This document shows positions 56,167-64,000 of a stretch of 64,000 bases of DNA, one piece after another. Numbering within the stretch: position 1 is the stretch's first letter; each line of letters starts with the position of its first letter. The stretch spans positions 3,782,001 to 3,846,000 of the forward strand of contig OZ245030.1 of the NCBI GenBank assembly GCA_965223985.1, read 5' to 3'. Both the position numbers and the translations under genes were made by a program. Origin of the DNA: JAPPKS01 sp963667895 (GTDB taxonomy: Bacteria; Poribacteria; WGA-4E; PCPOR2b). Under the pieces are notes generated by a model, which was given only the letters and a program-made list of their open reading frames with translations, was not told the origin of the DNA and searched no databases.

Positions 56167-57273
56167 ATGTGTCGCATCAATTTTGAAACGGATCTTCTCA
56201 AACATTACGTCAGAAGGAACGGATGGTTGAACGCGGTTAAATTGCAAAAAAATGCGATTAGAAAACGGTCAAAAAAGATTCCGTTACGCTATTTTACCTT
56301 CTGTGCAGCAGATGCAATTGATGTATTTATGTTAGAACGCGAAGGAATTCTCAAAAGATCAGAAGAAACAGGACGCCTAGAAGGCGTTTACTTTTGTGAG
56401 AAAGACCCTGAGAGTTTCGGAATAATTGCTGATTTAATAGGCTCACCTGACCAAGGGTTTCGAGGCGCATTTGAAAAGATTGTTTTGTTTGAAGAAGATC
56501 AAGAAACTATGGGTAAAACGTCGGAAGATGAGAGTTTTTACCCATCTGAGATTCGCGAAAAGTTGAGTTACAAGGATGCACATCGTCGCTTACGTAAGGC
56601 ATTTCCATTTGATATTATCAATCTTGACGTATGTGGCGTGACGTTTCCACTCAAAAAAGGTATAATAAGGCCACTGATTGAAGCGATTACTCAAATTTTA
56701 GAGTGGCAAACGGAGCCAGAAGTTTCAAGCGACGAGCGCGAGTGCAAAAAATTCACGCTATTCTTGACCTCTCACATTGACCCAAGTTTGACCGACCGAT
56801 CGGCAATCCACCAACTTGAAAGTCGAGTTATTGAGAATATATGTACCAACACAAGTTTTCAAGCTGCTTTCGTGAGACAGTATGGGCATACGCACGTCAA
56901 CCAACTCGTAGATGAGGATTTTCCCGAATTTTTCTCCGTCGCCCTTCCCAAATACATGATTTATAAGGCCTCATCTGATTTGGGGTGGAAAGTTACCTGC
57001 GGTCCAACATATTTGTATAATCGCCATGACAGGTGGGTGGAAAATAAGCGTTATCAGATTTTGCATACAGTGTCAATTTATGAACGTAGTTCCGACTTTC
57101 AAAAAGGCGAGGATTTGCCCGATATCTGCCAATATTCTCAGTCAGTTTCCCAACTCGTCAATGATGGAGTACAATGGGTTGATGGCGTTATGGAAAATCC
57201 CAATATTAAGCAGGAACTAGAAGAAGACCTGAAACAGATTGTTGCATTTAGAGATGATGCTAAAATACCATGA
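56167..57273 (+). CDS. Rossmann/methyltransferase-like protein paired with the GHKL ATPase
   Basis: A 368-residue protein of no family that I can name. Three segments line up in the order of a class I methyltransferase: FTFCAADAIDVF (residues 43-54, motif I position but lacking GxGxG), an acidic strand end GVYFCEKDPES (73-83), and DIINLDVCG (149-157, motif IV position). The C-terminal half is mixed with no motif. It may be a degenerate methyltransferase that binds a nucleotide or DNA end. AGGAGCTACC lies before the ATG. The gene converges on the minus-strand operon, with 74 bases between them. Confidence 0.62.
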   Translation: MCRINFETDLLKHYVRRNGWLNAVKLQKNAIRKRSKKIPLRYFTFCAADAIDVFMLEREGILKRSEETGRLEGVYFCEKDPESFGIIADLIGSPDQGFRGAFEKIVLFEEDQETMGKTSEDESFYPSEIREKLSYKDAHRRLRKAFPFDIINLDVCGVTFPLKKGIIRPLIEAITQILEWQTEPEVSSDERECKKFTLFLTSHIDPSLTDRSAIHQLESRVIENICTNTSFQAAFVRQYGHTHVNQLVDEDFPEFFSVALPKYMIYKASSDLGWKVTCGPTYLYNRHDRWVENKRYQILHTVSIYERSSDFQKGEDLPDICQYSQSVSQLVNDGVQWVDGVMENPNIKQELEEDLKQIVAFRDDAKIP

Positions 57274-57347
57274 TTGTTGCAGCAGATTAATCGAGGACAA
57301 AGCTACCAAATTGAGTCGTGGTCTATAACTCGAAGTGAGCCCCAACA

Positions 57348-57776
57348 TCAGCTACCGATTGGCATCCACTTCTGCAGTAACCCCACCAAATTCGCAATCC
57401 TATTACCCGGCATTTCTGCAACCTGCTCCCGGATTTCAACGATCCCACCGTTGGCATATTCTTCAGCGATCGTTAGCAATTCATCTTGACTTACTAACAC
57501 AGTTACATCTCCCGTTTCAGCAATCGCGAGCGATCGGAGTACGGGGACATCCGCTTGAGCAGAAAATTGCGTCCATGAAAAAATGCCAACTCCCTTTTCC
57601 AAACTCATTCTCTCACCTCGCCGATAGCCGACAAGAGTCGCGAGTAGAAAAAGGTCTTTCATTGTTTTGAATGGTTCAAGTACGCCATCCTTCTCTGTTG
57701 TTAGCTCTTTGTAAAGCCCGTGATGGGATTCGTCAATGTGGATACGATCGCGTTGAATTGGTCTTTGTTGCGCCAA
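57348..57776 (-). CDS. Dnd-associated protein 4 family
   Basis: A 142-residue protein that resembles the DNA phosphorothioation-associated protein 4 family (TIGR04062-type): RIHIDESHHGLYKELTTE, then MKDLFLLATLVGYRRGERMSL, and the closing helix NLVGLLQKW. The role is unknown, but the family is recorded near dnd genes. It starts at TTG after AAGGAGGAC and follows the SMC ATPase by 11 bases, as the last gene of the minus-strand operon. Family assignment is by recall. Confidence 0.7.
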   Translation of the reverse strand: MAQQRPIQRDRIHIDESHHGLYKELTTEKDGVLEPFKTMKDLFLLATLVGYRRGERMSLEKGVGIFSWTQFSAQADVPVLRSLAIAETGDVTVLVSQDELLTIAEEYANGGIVEIREQVAEMPGNRIANLVGLLQKWMPIGS

Positions 57777-57786
57777 AATGTCCTCC

Positions 57787-59736
57787 TTACCCTTCCACAG
57801 TTTCGATTATAGTGCTACTGTTCTGTTGATTAAAATTCAATTGATATTCGGCACCGATTTTCGGAGCGAGAATTACTCGCGCTTGATCTTGGTCGCGCAA
57901 TTCTTCATCAGTAACGAATAGAATCAACTGGTCCGCAATCTCAGGGAGATGTTCCGTTATCTTTTCACGATGGGCGCTAGAGAGTCTACCGAAGGGAGTG
58001 TCCATCACCAGTGGCACTGTCTCCCCTTCCCTTGCTACCTTTGCCATACCAGCGATGAAGGCGAGACTCAATACCTGACGCTCACCGGCGGACATTTCTG
58101 GACGTGCCGCCATACCGTAGCGATCTATGACATCAAGTCGATAGTCTGCACTGAGATGAATGCCTTGGAAGTGAGTTTCTTTCCAGATGAGTTGTTGAAA
58201 GATGCTTTGGGCTTCCTCTTCAATGGTTTTACGCATATCGTCGGCGAAGCGCTCGTAAATCTCGCCTGCTGTTCTAGCCGAATCAGTGGCAAGCGTTACA
58301 CATTTTTGTAAATACCTAGCTTGTTGTTCCGACGCTTGTGCTTTTTTTATTTCCTCATCGCACTCCGAAATCTCTTTCTCCTTCTCTTCAATTCTTCCTT
58401 TCGTGTGATTAATCTTCGCTTCCAACTCTGTAATTTTGTCCTTTTGCTGCTCGCGGTTTCTTTCAAGCTTGCTAACTTCTTCCTCGTCGAAATGCTTGAG
58501 TTGTTCACTGATTTCTTCTAAACGGCCTTCCCGTGATTCAATATCGCTGTTAAGTTCTCGCCTTTTATCCATGAGTGTTTTTAAGTTAGCCCGAAGGTCT
58601 TTGACTTGCCGTGCCAGATGTTTCACGTCACTTGCAGTGTCCAGTACAACAGCTTCCAACGTGGATGATATGGATTCATTCAGCCGCTTTAAGATGATCT
58701 GATGTTCTTCGCTACCATCTTGGATGGAACGACCACAAATACACTGCATATCGGCAAGCAAGTCATGCAAAAATATCTCGCGAATTTTGGGCGGAATATC
58801 ACCCCGCTTTCGCTTTTCATCCAGAATCTCTTTTGCACTGTCAATGGTGGGTTCCGCCAACGAGACGAATCCGCGATTGGCAATATCCCGGATGTCCAAC
58901 CAATGTTGCTCTTCTTGCCTTTGGAGTTCGTTAACATCTTCCTCAATCTGCTTTCGTTCTTTGTTCAACTGTCGGGACGATTCAATTTCGTTCAGCTTGG
59001 TGTCCATATCCTCTTTATGACGTTTTGCTGCCGCTATCTCTAATTGTTGCTCCTTAAGTGTTACTGATAACTTGTCGCGCTCAGCTTGTTTCTTTTCTCT
59101 TTGGGCAATTGACTCCTGTAATCTCCCCTCTTTCGTGTGTTTCTTCAATTCGGATCGATAATCTCTGGCAACTTTTTGCAGATGTGCCTTCGCACGATCT
59201 ATTGCCTCAATCTTAAGCACCTTACGCACGGCGTTCTTTACTTCGTCTTCATGACCGGGGCGGGCAAAGTTGTCAATTTTTTCGCCGTCAAAGAAGAAAT
59301 ATGCGCGAACATCACTTGGCAATATAGACCCAATCTTCCAAATCGGGTTCGCTATGGACTTAAACTGTCCGTCTGTTCCAATTTGTGAGAGTGAAAATGT
59401 TTCCTCAGATACAGCTCTTACTGTTTGTTCAAATAAGAACCCTTCACGCTCTCGTTTGGCTACATACTGGATGCCCTCATGTCTAAAACCCAATTCAATA
59501 CTAGTCTCAACGATTCCAGTATCCTCGGTTACCGCCCGCTTGCTTACAAATTCGCCCATTTCATTAGCGCTTTCGCCGTATAGACACCAATTAAGGGCGG
59601 TAAACATCGATGTCTTGCCGGCGCCGTTTATTCCACGAATCACTGTTACGTGGCGTGGACGATAGTAAGCAAAGTGAACTGTTTGTTCGCCGTAATACTG
59701 CCGAAAGTTATTCAGTTTGAGATATTCCAGTTTCAT
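57787..59736 (-). CDS. DndD-like SMC ATPase, second copy
   Basis: A 649-residue paralogue in architecture of DndD. Walker A is GINGAGKT (residues 35-42); a long coiled coil fills about residues 190-500 and is split at its apex by QCICGRSIQDG, a possible zinc or hinge site; the head closes with EMSAGERQVLSLAFIAGMAKVA and LVMDTPFGRLSS. The start MKLEYLKLNNF is set at 59736 rather than the frame's earlier codon, because it matches the N-terminus of this family. It overlaps the 63-residue gene by 29 bases. It is probably part of a restriction or effector complex, not of modification. Confidence 0.85.
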   Translation of the reverse strand: MKLEYLKLNNFRQYYGEQTVHFAYYRPRHVTVIRGINGAGKTSMFTALNWCLYGESANEMGEFVSKRAVTEDTGIVETSIELGFRHEGIQYVAKREREGFLFEQTVRAVSEETFSLSQIGTDGQFKSIANPIWKIGSILPSDVRAYFFFDGEKIDNFARPGHEDEVKNAVRKVLKIEAIDRAKAHLQKVARDYRSELKKHTKEGRLQESIAQREKKQAERDKLSVTLKEQQLEIAAAKRHKEDMDTKLNEIESSRQLNKERKQIEEDVNELQRQEEQHWLDIRDIANRGFVSLAEPTIDSAKEILDEKRKRGDIPPKIREIFLHDLLADMQCICGRSIQDGSEEHQIILKRLNESISSTLEAVVLDTASDVKHLARQVKDLRANLKTLMDKRRELNSDIESREGRLEEISEQLKHFDEEEVSKLERNREQQKDKITELEAKINHTKGRIEEKEKEISECDEEIKKAQASEQQARYLQKCVTLATDSARTAGEIYERFADDMRKTIEEEAQSIFQQLIWKETHFQGIHLSADYRLDVIDRYGMAARPEMSAGERQVLSLAFIAGMAKVAREGETVPLVMDTPFGRLSSAHREKITEHLPEIADQLILFVTDEELRDQDQARVILAPKIGAEYQLNFNQQNSSTIIETVEG

Positions 59737-59899
59737 TCCGTTTAACCTCTTGTTCGATGATTTTGCGGATGTCGTCGTAAATACCTCTCGGTTTTTTCGT
59801 GTCCAATCGGAAGTATTCTGCCTGTATGACGCTTTCAACCACTTTCTGCACATCTGAATCGAAATCTTTTAGGAGTTGTGAGATTCTCTCTCTAATCAT
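59708..59899 (-). CDS. Small 63-residue protein between helicase and ATPase
   Basis: A 63-residue acidic/basic helical protein, ERISQLLKDFDSDVQKVVESVIQ at the start and YDDIRKIIEQEVKR near the end. It has no known family. The start overlaps the helicase stop by 8 bases and the end overlaps the SMC ATPase start by 29 bases, so it is translated in an overlapping chain, which argues that it is real. It may be an adaptor subunit. Confidence 0.7.
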   Translation of the reverse strand: MIRERISQLLKDFDSDVQKVVESVIQAEYFRLDTKKPRGIYDDIRKIIEQEVKRNETGISQTE

Positions 59900-62015
59900 C
59901 GCTATCTCCTAGAACGCTCATAAGATTATAAGTTTTTGCCAGTTGCCAGACTTCACTAACCGCTTGGTGCTGATTTTTTGCCGTTCTCGAAAATTCGTGG
60001 AATCGCCTTAATTCACGACGGAGGATTTTTCGCTCGGTTTCAAATAGGGGTGAAGATTTTATCGCCTCTGTGTCTAGTGATGGAACAGCGATTAAATCGT
60101 AGATTTTAGCCTCCGTTTTGCCTGGTGCATTGCGGAGAATGCGCCCACGCCGCTGAATAAATTCACGGGGGTTGCTACTGCTAGCGAGAATGTACGCAGA
60201 TTGGGTACCCGGAACATCAACCCCTTCGTCAAGACACTTCATGGCGACAAGCCCCTGGATTTCTCCAGATGCAAAACGACTCAGTAAAGATTGACGCTCC
60301 TCAGTCGATTCTTCTGCCGTAAATGGGTGCACGCGAAGCCCTAGCTCATATCCAAGCATCGGTATCACTTCATCAATCTGACCAGGAGCGCAGTAAAATA
60401 GGGAATGGTGGAGTGGTTCAGATTCGGATTGATTAACTACTAGTTGCTTCAACATTGGGAGTTTGTTTTCTGCTCTGTTAAGTAGGTCGGCACGCTGGCG
60501 TAGAAGTGCCTCAAGTAATTTATCTCTCTCTCTATCATCATTATTTCGAGCATACAGTATCGCAATTTTCGCCGTCAATTTTTCATATTGCTCTAGTTCC
60601 TCCTCCGTCAACTCAACAAGGTACGGATGATAAGAGTAAGGACAGAGACAACCTGTTTCAATTGCTCGATCCAACGGAAATTCGTAAATGGCTTCGCCGA
60701 AATATGCTCGCAACGCTGCTGTCCCTTCCGGGTCAAACCAACGATTTGGTGTCGCCGACAATCCGATTCGATGATTGAAAAGGTTTGGTAGATTCTGTCG
60801 GCTTTTGGTTGCACCTAGATGGTGGACTTCATCAGCAACCAAAACTGCATCACCTTGTAATCGTGTGAGCATCCGTTGCATAGCATCACTGATGAACGTG
60901 TCATGCGTCGTAATCGTGCAGACAAACTTCAGGCTTCCGAAATTAAAATCAATCATCGCCTCATTGAGTTGATCCACCCAAGTTCGCTGGCTTTGATAGG
61001 CAAGAATTGATTGGACCCCAAACCGACTAGCTTCTTTAGCCCACTGTTCAACGAGGTGCTTAAACGGGCAAGCAATAAGGATAAACAACCGCTTTTTTTC
61101 CTTTGCCAATCGCACTAGCGCGGACAATGCAGTAATCGTCTTACCAGAACCCGTTGCCATTTCCAAAATACCACGGCATTCGTTATCAAACCACGCACTT
61201 ATTGCATTCCGCTGATAATCTCTAAGTTTGAGGTCATTTGGCAGGTCAATTACTTTGCGAGGGTGTGAATATGCCGTATCAGGCTCATTTGTGAAAAGTT
61301 TATCGGTGAGTGTTTCAGGGGCGAGATAAGGTGGAGAAGTTGGCTTATATGCCAAGAGTTTCTGTTTCGCGGCAACCGGGAAATCTAACACGCTTAACTT
61401 AGGGGTTAGGTTGTTCCATAGACGCTGGAAATTATCGATTTTCCGTTGGACACGCTGATGAGGGTCGTCCCACGCCCAGTATACATCAATTGATTCAAAA
61501 TTGGTTACTAGACCACCGACCGTTTCATTCTGAGAACCAGTGAAAGCAACGGAATTTCCCTCATCGTCCACAAAAACCCCGATTTTTTCATGATAAATTG
61601 CCCCGCGGTTACGCAGGTTCAATTCTGACGGGCTGGCAATCTTGATATCCAACCGTTTTTCTGCGATGAGCCACGCGAGGCATTCTAGGCGATGATTAAC
61701 AATCTCAGAAATATCCCCAGCTAATTCACGAATGATTGCTTCTTCGACAACTGCTTCCCTTGCAGTGTAGCCCTGTTGTATTGCCAAAACATCATCTTCC
61801 GTCAATACGGGACTTGCGACCAAACGCATTTTCCCTTCGTTTTGAATAAATGCAGCCAGTCCCCGTGCAGCTAAAGCAAGTCCTTGACTGGTAAAGTAAC
61901 CAACAGCTCGCCAATATTCCACCGATACACTAAGACAGGGAATATAAAAATCTGTTACGGCATTTGTCTGATCTGAGCGGTATTCGCATTGCAGGTCGAG
62001 TTTTTGAAGCGACAT
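59892..62015 (-). CDS. SF2 helicase with N-terminal PLD nuclease motif, Dnd-associated
   Basis: A 707-residue enzyme. Residues 1-200 hold one phospholipase D-type nuclease motif: H142-x-K144 with Asp150 and GSQN (160-163). The helicase has Walker A in MATGSGKT (289-293), DEVH (395-398), SAT (420-422) and motif VI QRRGRILRNAPGKTEAKI. One HKD motif per chain implies a dimer. The fusion resembles dnd-linked proteins annotated as DNA phosphorothioation system restriction enzymes, and Pbe-type helicases are another possible relative; I cannot confirm either. It is the first gene of the operon, under a strong promoter. Confidence 0.83.
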   Translation of the reverse strand: MSLQKLDLQCEYRSDQTNAVTDFYIPCLSVSVEYWRAVGYFTSQGLALAARGLAAFIQNEGKMRLVASPVLTEDDVLAIQQGYTAREAVVEEAIIRELAGDISEIVNHRLECLAWLIAEKRLDIKIASPSELNLRNRGAIYHEKIGVFVDDEGNSVAFTGSQNETVGGLVTNFESIDVYWAWDDPHQRVQRKIDNFQRLWNNLTPKLSVLDFPVAAKQKLLAYKPTSPPYLAPETLTDKLFTNEPDTAYSHPRKVIDLPNDLKLRDYQRNAISAWFDNECRGILEMATGSGKTITALSALVRLAKEKKRLFILIACPFKHLVEQWAKEASRFGVQSILAYQSQRTWVDQLNEAMIDFNFGSLKFVCTITTHDTFISDAMQRMLTRLQGDAVLVADEVHHLGATKSRQNLPNLFNHRIGLSATPNRWFDPEGTAALRAYFGEAIYEFPLDRAIETGCLCPYSYHPYLVELTEEELEQYEKLTAKIAILYARNNDDRERDKLLEALLRQRADLLNRAENKLPMLKQLVVNQSESEPLHHSLFYCAPGQIDEVIPMLGYELGLRVHPFTAEESTEERQSLLSRFASGEIQGLVAMKCLDEGVDVPGTQSAYILASSSNPREFIQRRGRILRNAPGKTEAKIYDLIAVPSLDTEAIKSSPLFETERKILRRELRRFHEFSRTAKNQHQAVSEVWQLAKTYNLMSVLGDSDD

Positions 62016-62068
62016 TGGAATATTGCAGGTATCTTTCTGCTAGAATGTGCTACAATTTACTTATTCCA

Positions 62069-62097
62069 ATTTTAAGGGATTTTCTTTGTAGTGTCAA
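62069..62097 (-). promoter_or_regulatory. Promoter of the helicase-ATPase operon
   Basis: On the minus strand, TTGACA (62092-62097), exactly 17 bases, and TAAAAT (62069-62074), 54 bases before the helicase ATG. The -35 is the perfect consensus. Confidence 0.7.
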
Positions 62098-62210
62098 GAT
62101 TTATCTGTTCAGACTACTGGACAACTTTCGATTTGATTACATATTACTAGGGGTGCTGATCTTGAGGGGCGGGTACGCCTCAGGTTTTTATATCCATCCT
62201 TTTGGAGGTA

Positions 62211-62219
62211 TGTTATAAT
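62211..62219 (+). promoter_or_regulatory. Extended -10 promoter of the small orphan gene
   Basis: TGT-TATAAT, a perfect -10 with extended TG, about 140 bases before the 121-residue gene. No convincing -35. Confidence 0.35.
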
Positions 62220-62358
62220 AACAAGAAGTGACCATTTGCAGATGTTCTGAGGCTATGTGAGCGTAGGTTCAAGTCACACAGCCAAAAGGGTTCTATCTTC
62301 ACTACAAGCGCAGGACATATGTTATGACACTTACTTCATGCGTACGGAGGAGCGAAAA

Positions 62359-62724
62359 ATGACTCAATTAGTGACAATCTCAGAAACCGAAGTAACCGAG
62401 GATATGATTAGATACTCTATGCCCGGAGATTGTTGCGCCTGTGCTATCAGTCTCACAATACTGGAAAGCACGAGGCTTTTCCCTGTCATTTGGGATGACA
62501 CTGCCAACATCTTTAGGACTTCAAACGATCAGAAAGTGTTCGCGGATTATCTCCACGATGATAACAAGAACCTCCTGATTGAGGAAACGCCGATAACGAA
62601 TTTCAAGCTAGCAGATGATCTCTTGTCATGGATGAAACAGTTTGATTCTCAAGCGTACAACGACCTGCCGAAACCTATCAAAATCGCTTCAACCGACGCT
62701 GGCGAATTGATAATCGTTGACTAA
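62359..62724 (+). CDS. Hypothetical 121-residue protein at the island edge
   Basis: ATG at 62359 after GGAGGAGCGAAAA, a strong ribosome-binding site, gives 121 residues beginning MTQLVTISETEVTEDMIRYS. Notable is PGDCCACAISL near residue 25 (three Cys in four residues), which could bind a metal. The rest (KIASTDAGELIIVD at the end) is unrecognised. It is the only gene on the plus strand between the helicase promoter and the right repeat. A longer reading from 62257 has no ribosome-binding site. Confidence 0.55.
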   Translation: MTQLVTISETEVTEDMIRYSMPGDCCACAISLTILESTRLFPVIWDDTANIFRTSNDQKVFADYLHDDNKNLLIEETPITNFKLADDLLSWMKQFDSQAYNDLPKPIKIASTDAGELIIVD

Positions 62725-63290
62725 CACGAAAGGCGTAAATCATACAGTTCAAAAACTCGGTTTCAACGTTTACAGAAAAACCTCAATCTCGTCAAGCATT
62801 ACTTACTCATTCGATATCGTCCCGCCCTGGTATACCGCTACGAACAATTCTTGTTTAACCGATGGGTGTAAGGTCAGAGCGCTGACAGAGAAAATGCGGT
62901 TTTACATCTATATCTTATTTTACAACGGGCCTATGTAGATGTAAGTCACATTCGTATTATCATTGAGATTGCAGCATACCAATGAAAGCCCGCTGTCGGA
63001 TATGCTATACTAGCTGAACTTGAGGTGTCACGCACACTTGTGTATCCCTAAGTAAGATAAGGTTATGCTTGGCCAGACTGCGGTAAGTCGTGGACCGAAA
63101 ATCACAGGCGCTAAAATTCGCTGGACATTTCGAATCGGCGGGACTGAATCCTTGGTGTCATGAAATGAGTTGTACGCTGATGAGAAAAATCGAGAGCTAA
63201 TCCCTGAGACGGCGGTTTATCGGTTTTGGGAGTATACGCCATTCCCATTCACGAATTGGGGGGTTGTCGCGAGAAAGCCCGCGGGCTATA
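62725..63290. other. Gene-free stretch with an orphan promoter-like motif
   Basis: No open frame of note. TGC-TATACT occurs at 63003-63011, the same motif as the dndC -10, without a gene downstream. It could drive an uncharacterised RNA or be a leftover of a deleted gene. Confidence 0.4.
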
Positions 63291-63600
63291 GTCACTGCAA
63301 CTAAAAATTACACATATTTATCTAATCAAAAAAGGGTGTTAACCCCATAGTGAAGACTATCGCACTCACTATTCGTTCGCTTGATCTTAGTAAGGGGGAG
63401 GACGTTTGGGGGGCTCCTCTAGCTCCTCAGCAGGCGAGAGGACGATTGGAGTGTGCGTCGCGATTCGGAGATCGCTCCTACTGAGCGTTGCGGGTAGGAG
63501 GGAATTCCGATTCCCAACAATACATCACAATTCTTGTATCGTTGAAAAACAGCACAGTTGCCTCCGTTGGTAGAGATTCGCTTTAAACCGTTCAACCCAA
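63291..63600 (+). repeat. Right direct repeat flanking the Dnd island
   Basis: Diverged copy of 48803-49220, same orientation, about 14.4 kb away. Exact block TAGTGAAGACTATCGC at 63348-63363, and further blocks at 63541-63555 and 63588-63594. The part after the first block (63357-63384) matches the inverted element at 48430-48457 in 27 of 28 bases, better than it matches the left direct copy. Confidence 0.7.
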
Positions 63601-63669
63601 CATCCTGACTTAGGAAAGTGTTTGCAGATGAAGCGGTAGCAAGTAACTTGTGTCTAATCGACTCCGTTT

Positions 63670-64000
63670 TTAGAGCAATTTTATTAAAGCCGAAAGGGAG
63701 ACGATTCTGGTACCAGTGTAATCACTGTATCTATTTCTTCGATCAATCAGAACTGCCTGAATCTCCGCCTGCTCCGCTCCGTCAATGTCATTTTCGATTG
63801 AGTCACCCACCATCAATACGTCGGAGACGGCAGCGTTAAGATCTCGTAAAACGAGCTCAAATGCTTTTCGGTTGGGCTTGGAGAAACCAATCTCCTCGCC
63901 AATATAAATTCTTTGAATAAATCGGGACAATCCAAGATTTTTCAATTTGGCTCTTTGACTATCGGACATGCCATTCGTGAGAATTACGGCTTCGATTTCC
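63670..64000 (-). CDS. HAD-superfamily hydrolase (5' end outside the window)
   Basis: The 3' part of a HAD phosphatase. Motif II is in AVILTNGMSD, at the window edge; motif III Lys is in GFSKPNRKAFELVLRDL; and motif IV is in DVLMVGDSIENDIDGAEQAEIQAVLIDR. The N-terminal DxD nucleophile lies beyond 64000. The family dephosphorylates small metabolites; the substrate is unknown. It ends just outside the right repeat. Confidence 0.8.
   Translation of the reverse strand, partial: EIEAVILTNGMSDSQRAKLKNLGLSRFIQRIYIGEEIGFSKPNRKAFELVLRDLNAAVSDVLMVGDSIENDIDGAEQAEIQAVLIDRRNRYSDYTGTRIVSLSALIKLL

Noticed and set aside
62161..62189. Terminator-like hairpin followed by TTTTT
   Set aside because: The stem is only about 7 bp including a wobble pair, and no plus-strand gene ends upstream, since the helicase runs the other way.
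62230..62290. GGTTCAAGTC resembling a tRNA T-arm
   Set aside because: The stem on either side does not pair and there is no acceptor or anticodon arm.
1..64000. CRISPR array, rRNA operon or insertion sequence with transposase
   Set aside because: No regularly spaced repeat array, no rRNA-like segment and no transposase-like protein was found in either strand.

Overview
The window reads as one contig of a Gram-negative-type bacterial chromosome. It carries a MlaEFD outer-membrane lipid system, lipoproteins and a TonB-like membrane anchor. Gene content includes a DUF6785-type membrane protein, phytanoyl-CoA dioxygenase, sulfotransferase, GH116 glucosidase remnant, discoidin-like lipoproteins and a DUF4159 protein. 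This mix is typical of Candidatus Poribacteria or neighbouring Planctomycetes-type lineages. That placement is inference from gene style only; no rRNA or tRNA gene was found to test it.

Region 1 (about 0.1-19.2 kb) is accessory and partly decayed. It holds the DUF6785 protein, sulfotransferase, PhyH dioxygenase, a broken GH116 gene, a CCA-adding-type enzyme, a nucleotidyltransferase, a TPR gene split by an in-frame TAA, a Rieske-glutamate synthase fusion, MsrB, MutY and a three-gene ABC-2 exporter operon in which every gene is disrupted. Region 2 (19.3-22.5 kb) has a MacB/LolD-type ABC pair and ComM/YifB. Region 3 (22.8-38.4 kb) is an intact housekeeping block: rpsF-ssb-(terminator)-rpsR-rplI-dnaB, mlaEFD, radA, PIN/TRAM, ispD-ispF-cysS, two lipoproteins, dprA and accA. 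Region 4 (38.5-48.4 kb) holds a DUF4159 protein, then phoR-phoB converging on pstSCAB-phoU, with a recognisable Pho box upstream of pstS, then an SDR oxidoreductase.

Region 5 (about 48.8-63.6 kb) is the most interesting part. It is a composite phosphorothioation (Dnd) island between two diverged direct repeats about 14.4 kb apart. The plus strand carries dndC-dndD-dndE, followed by a GHKL/HSP90-like ATPase and a protein with a degenerate Rossmann-methyltransferase look. Converging on these is a tight minus-strand operon: an SF2 helicase with an N-terminal PLD nuclease motif, a 63-residue protein, a second DndD-like SMC ATPase and a Dnd-associated protein. dndA and dndB are absent from the island. 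My inference is that DndCDE write the sulfur mark (with a trans-acting cysteine desulfurase), that the helicase/ATPase operon is the effector, and that the GHKL pair is an additional, possibly undescribed, module.

Promoters of sigma-70 type with extended -10 elements (TGC-TATACT and similar) recur and helped define transcription units. The window ends inside a HAD-family hydrolase.
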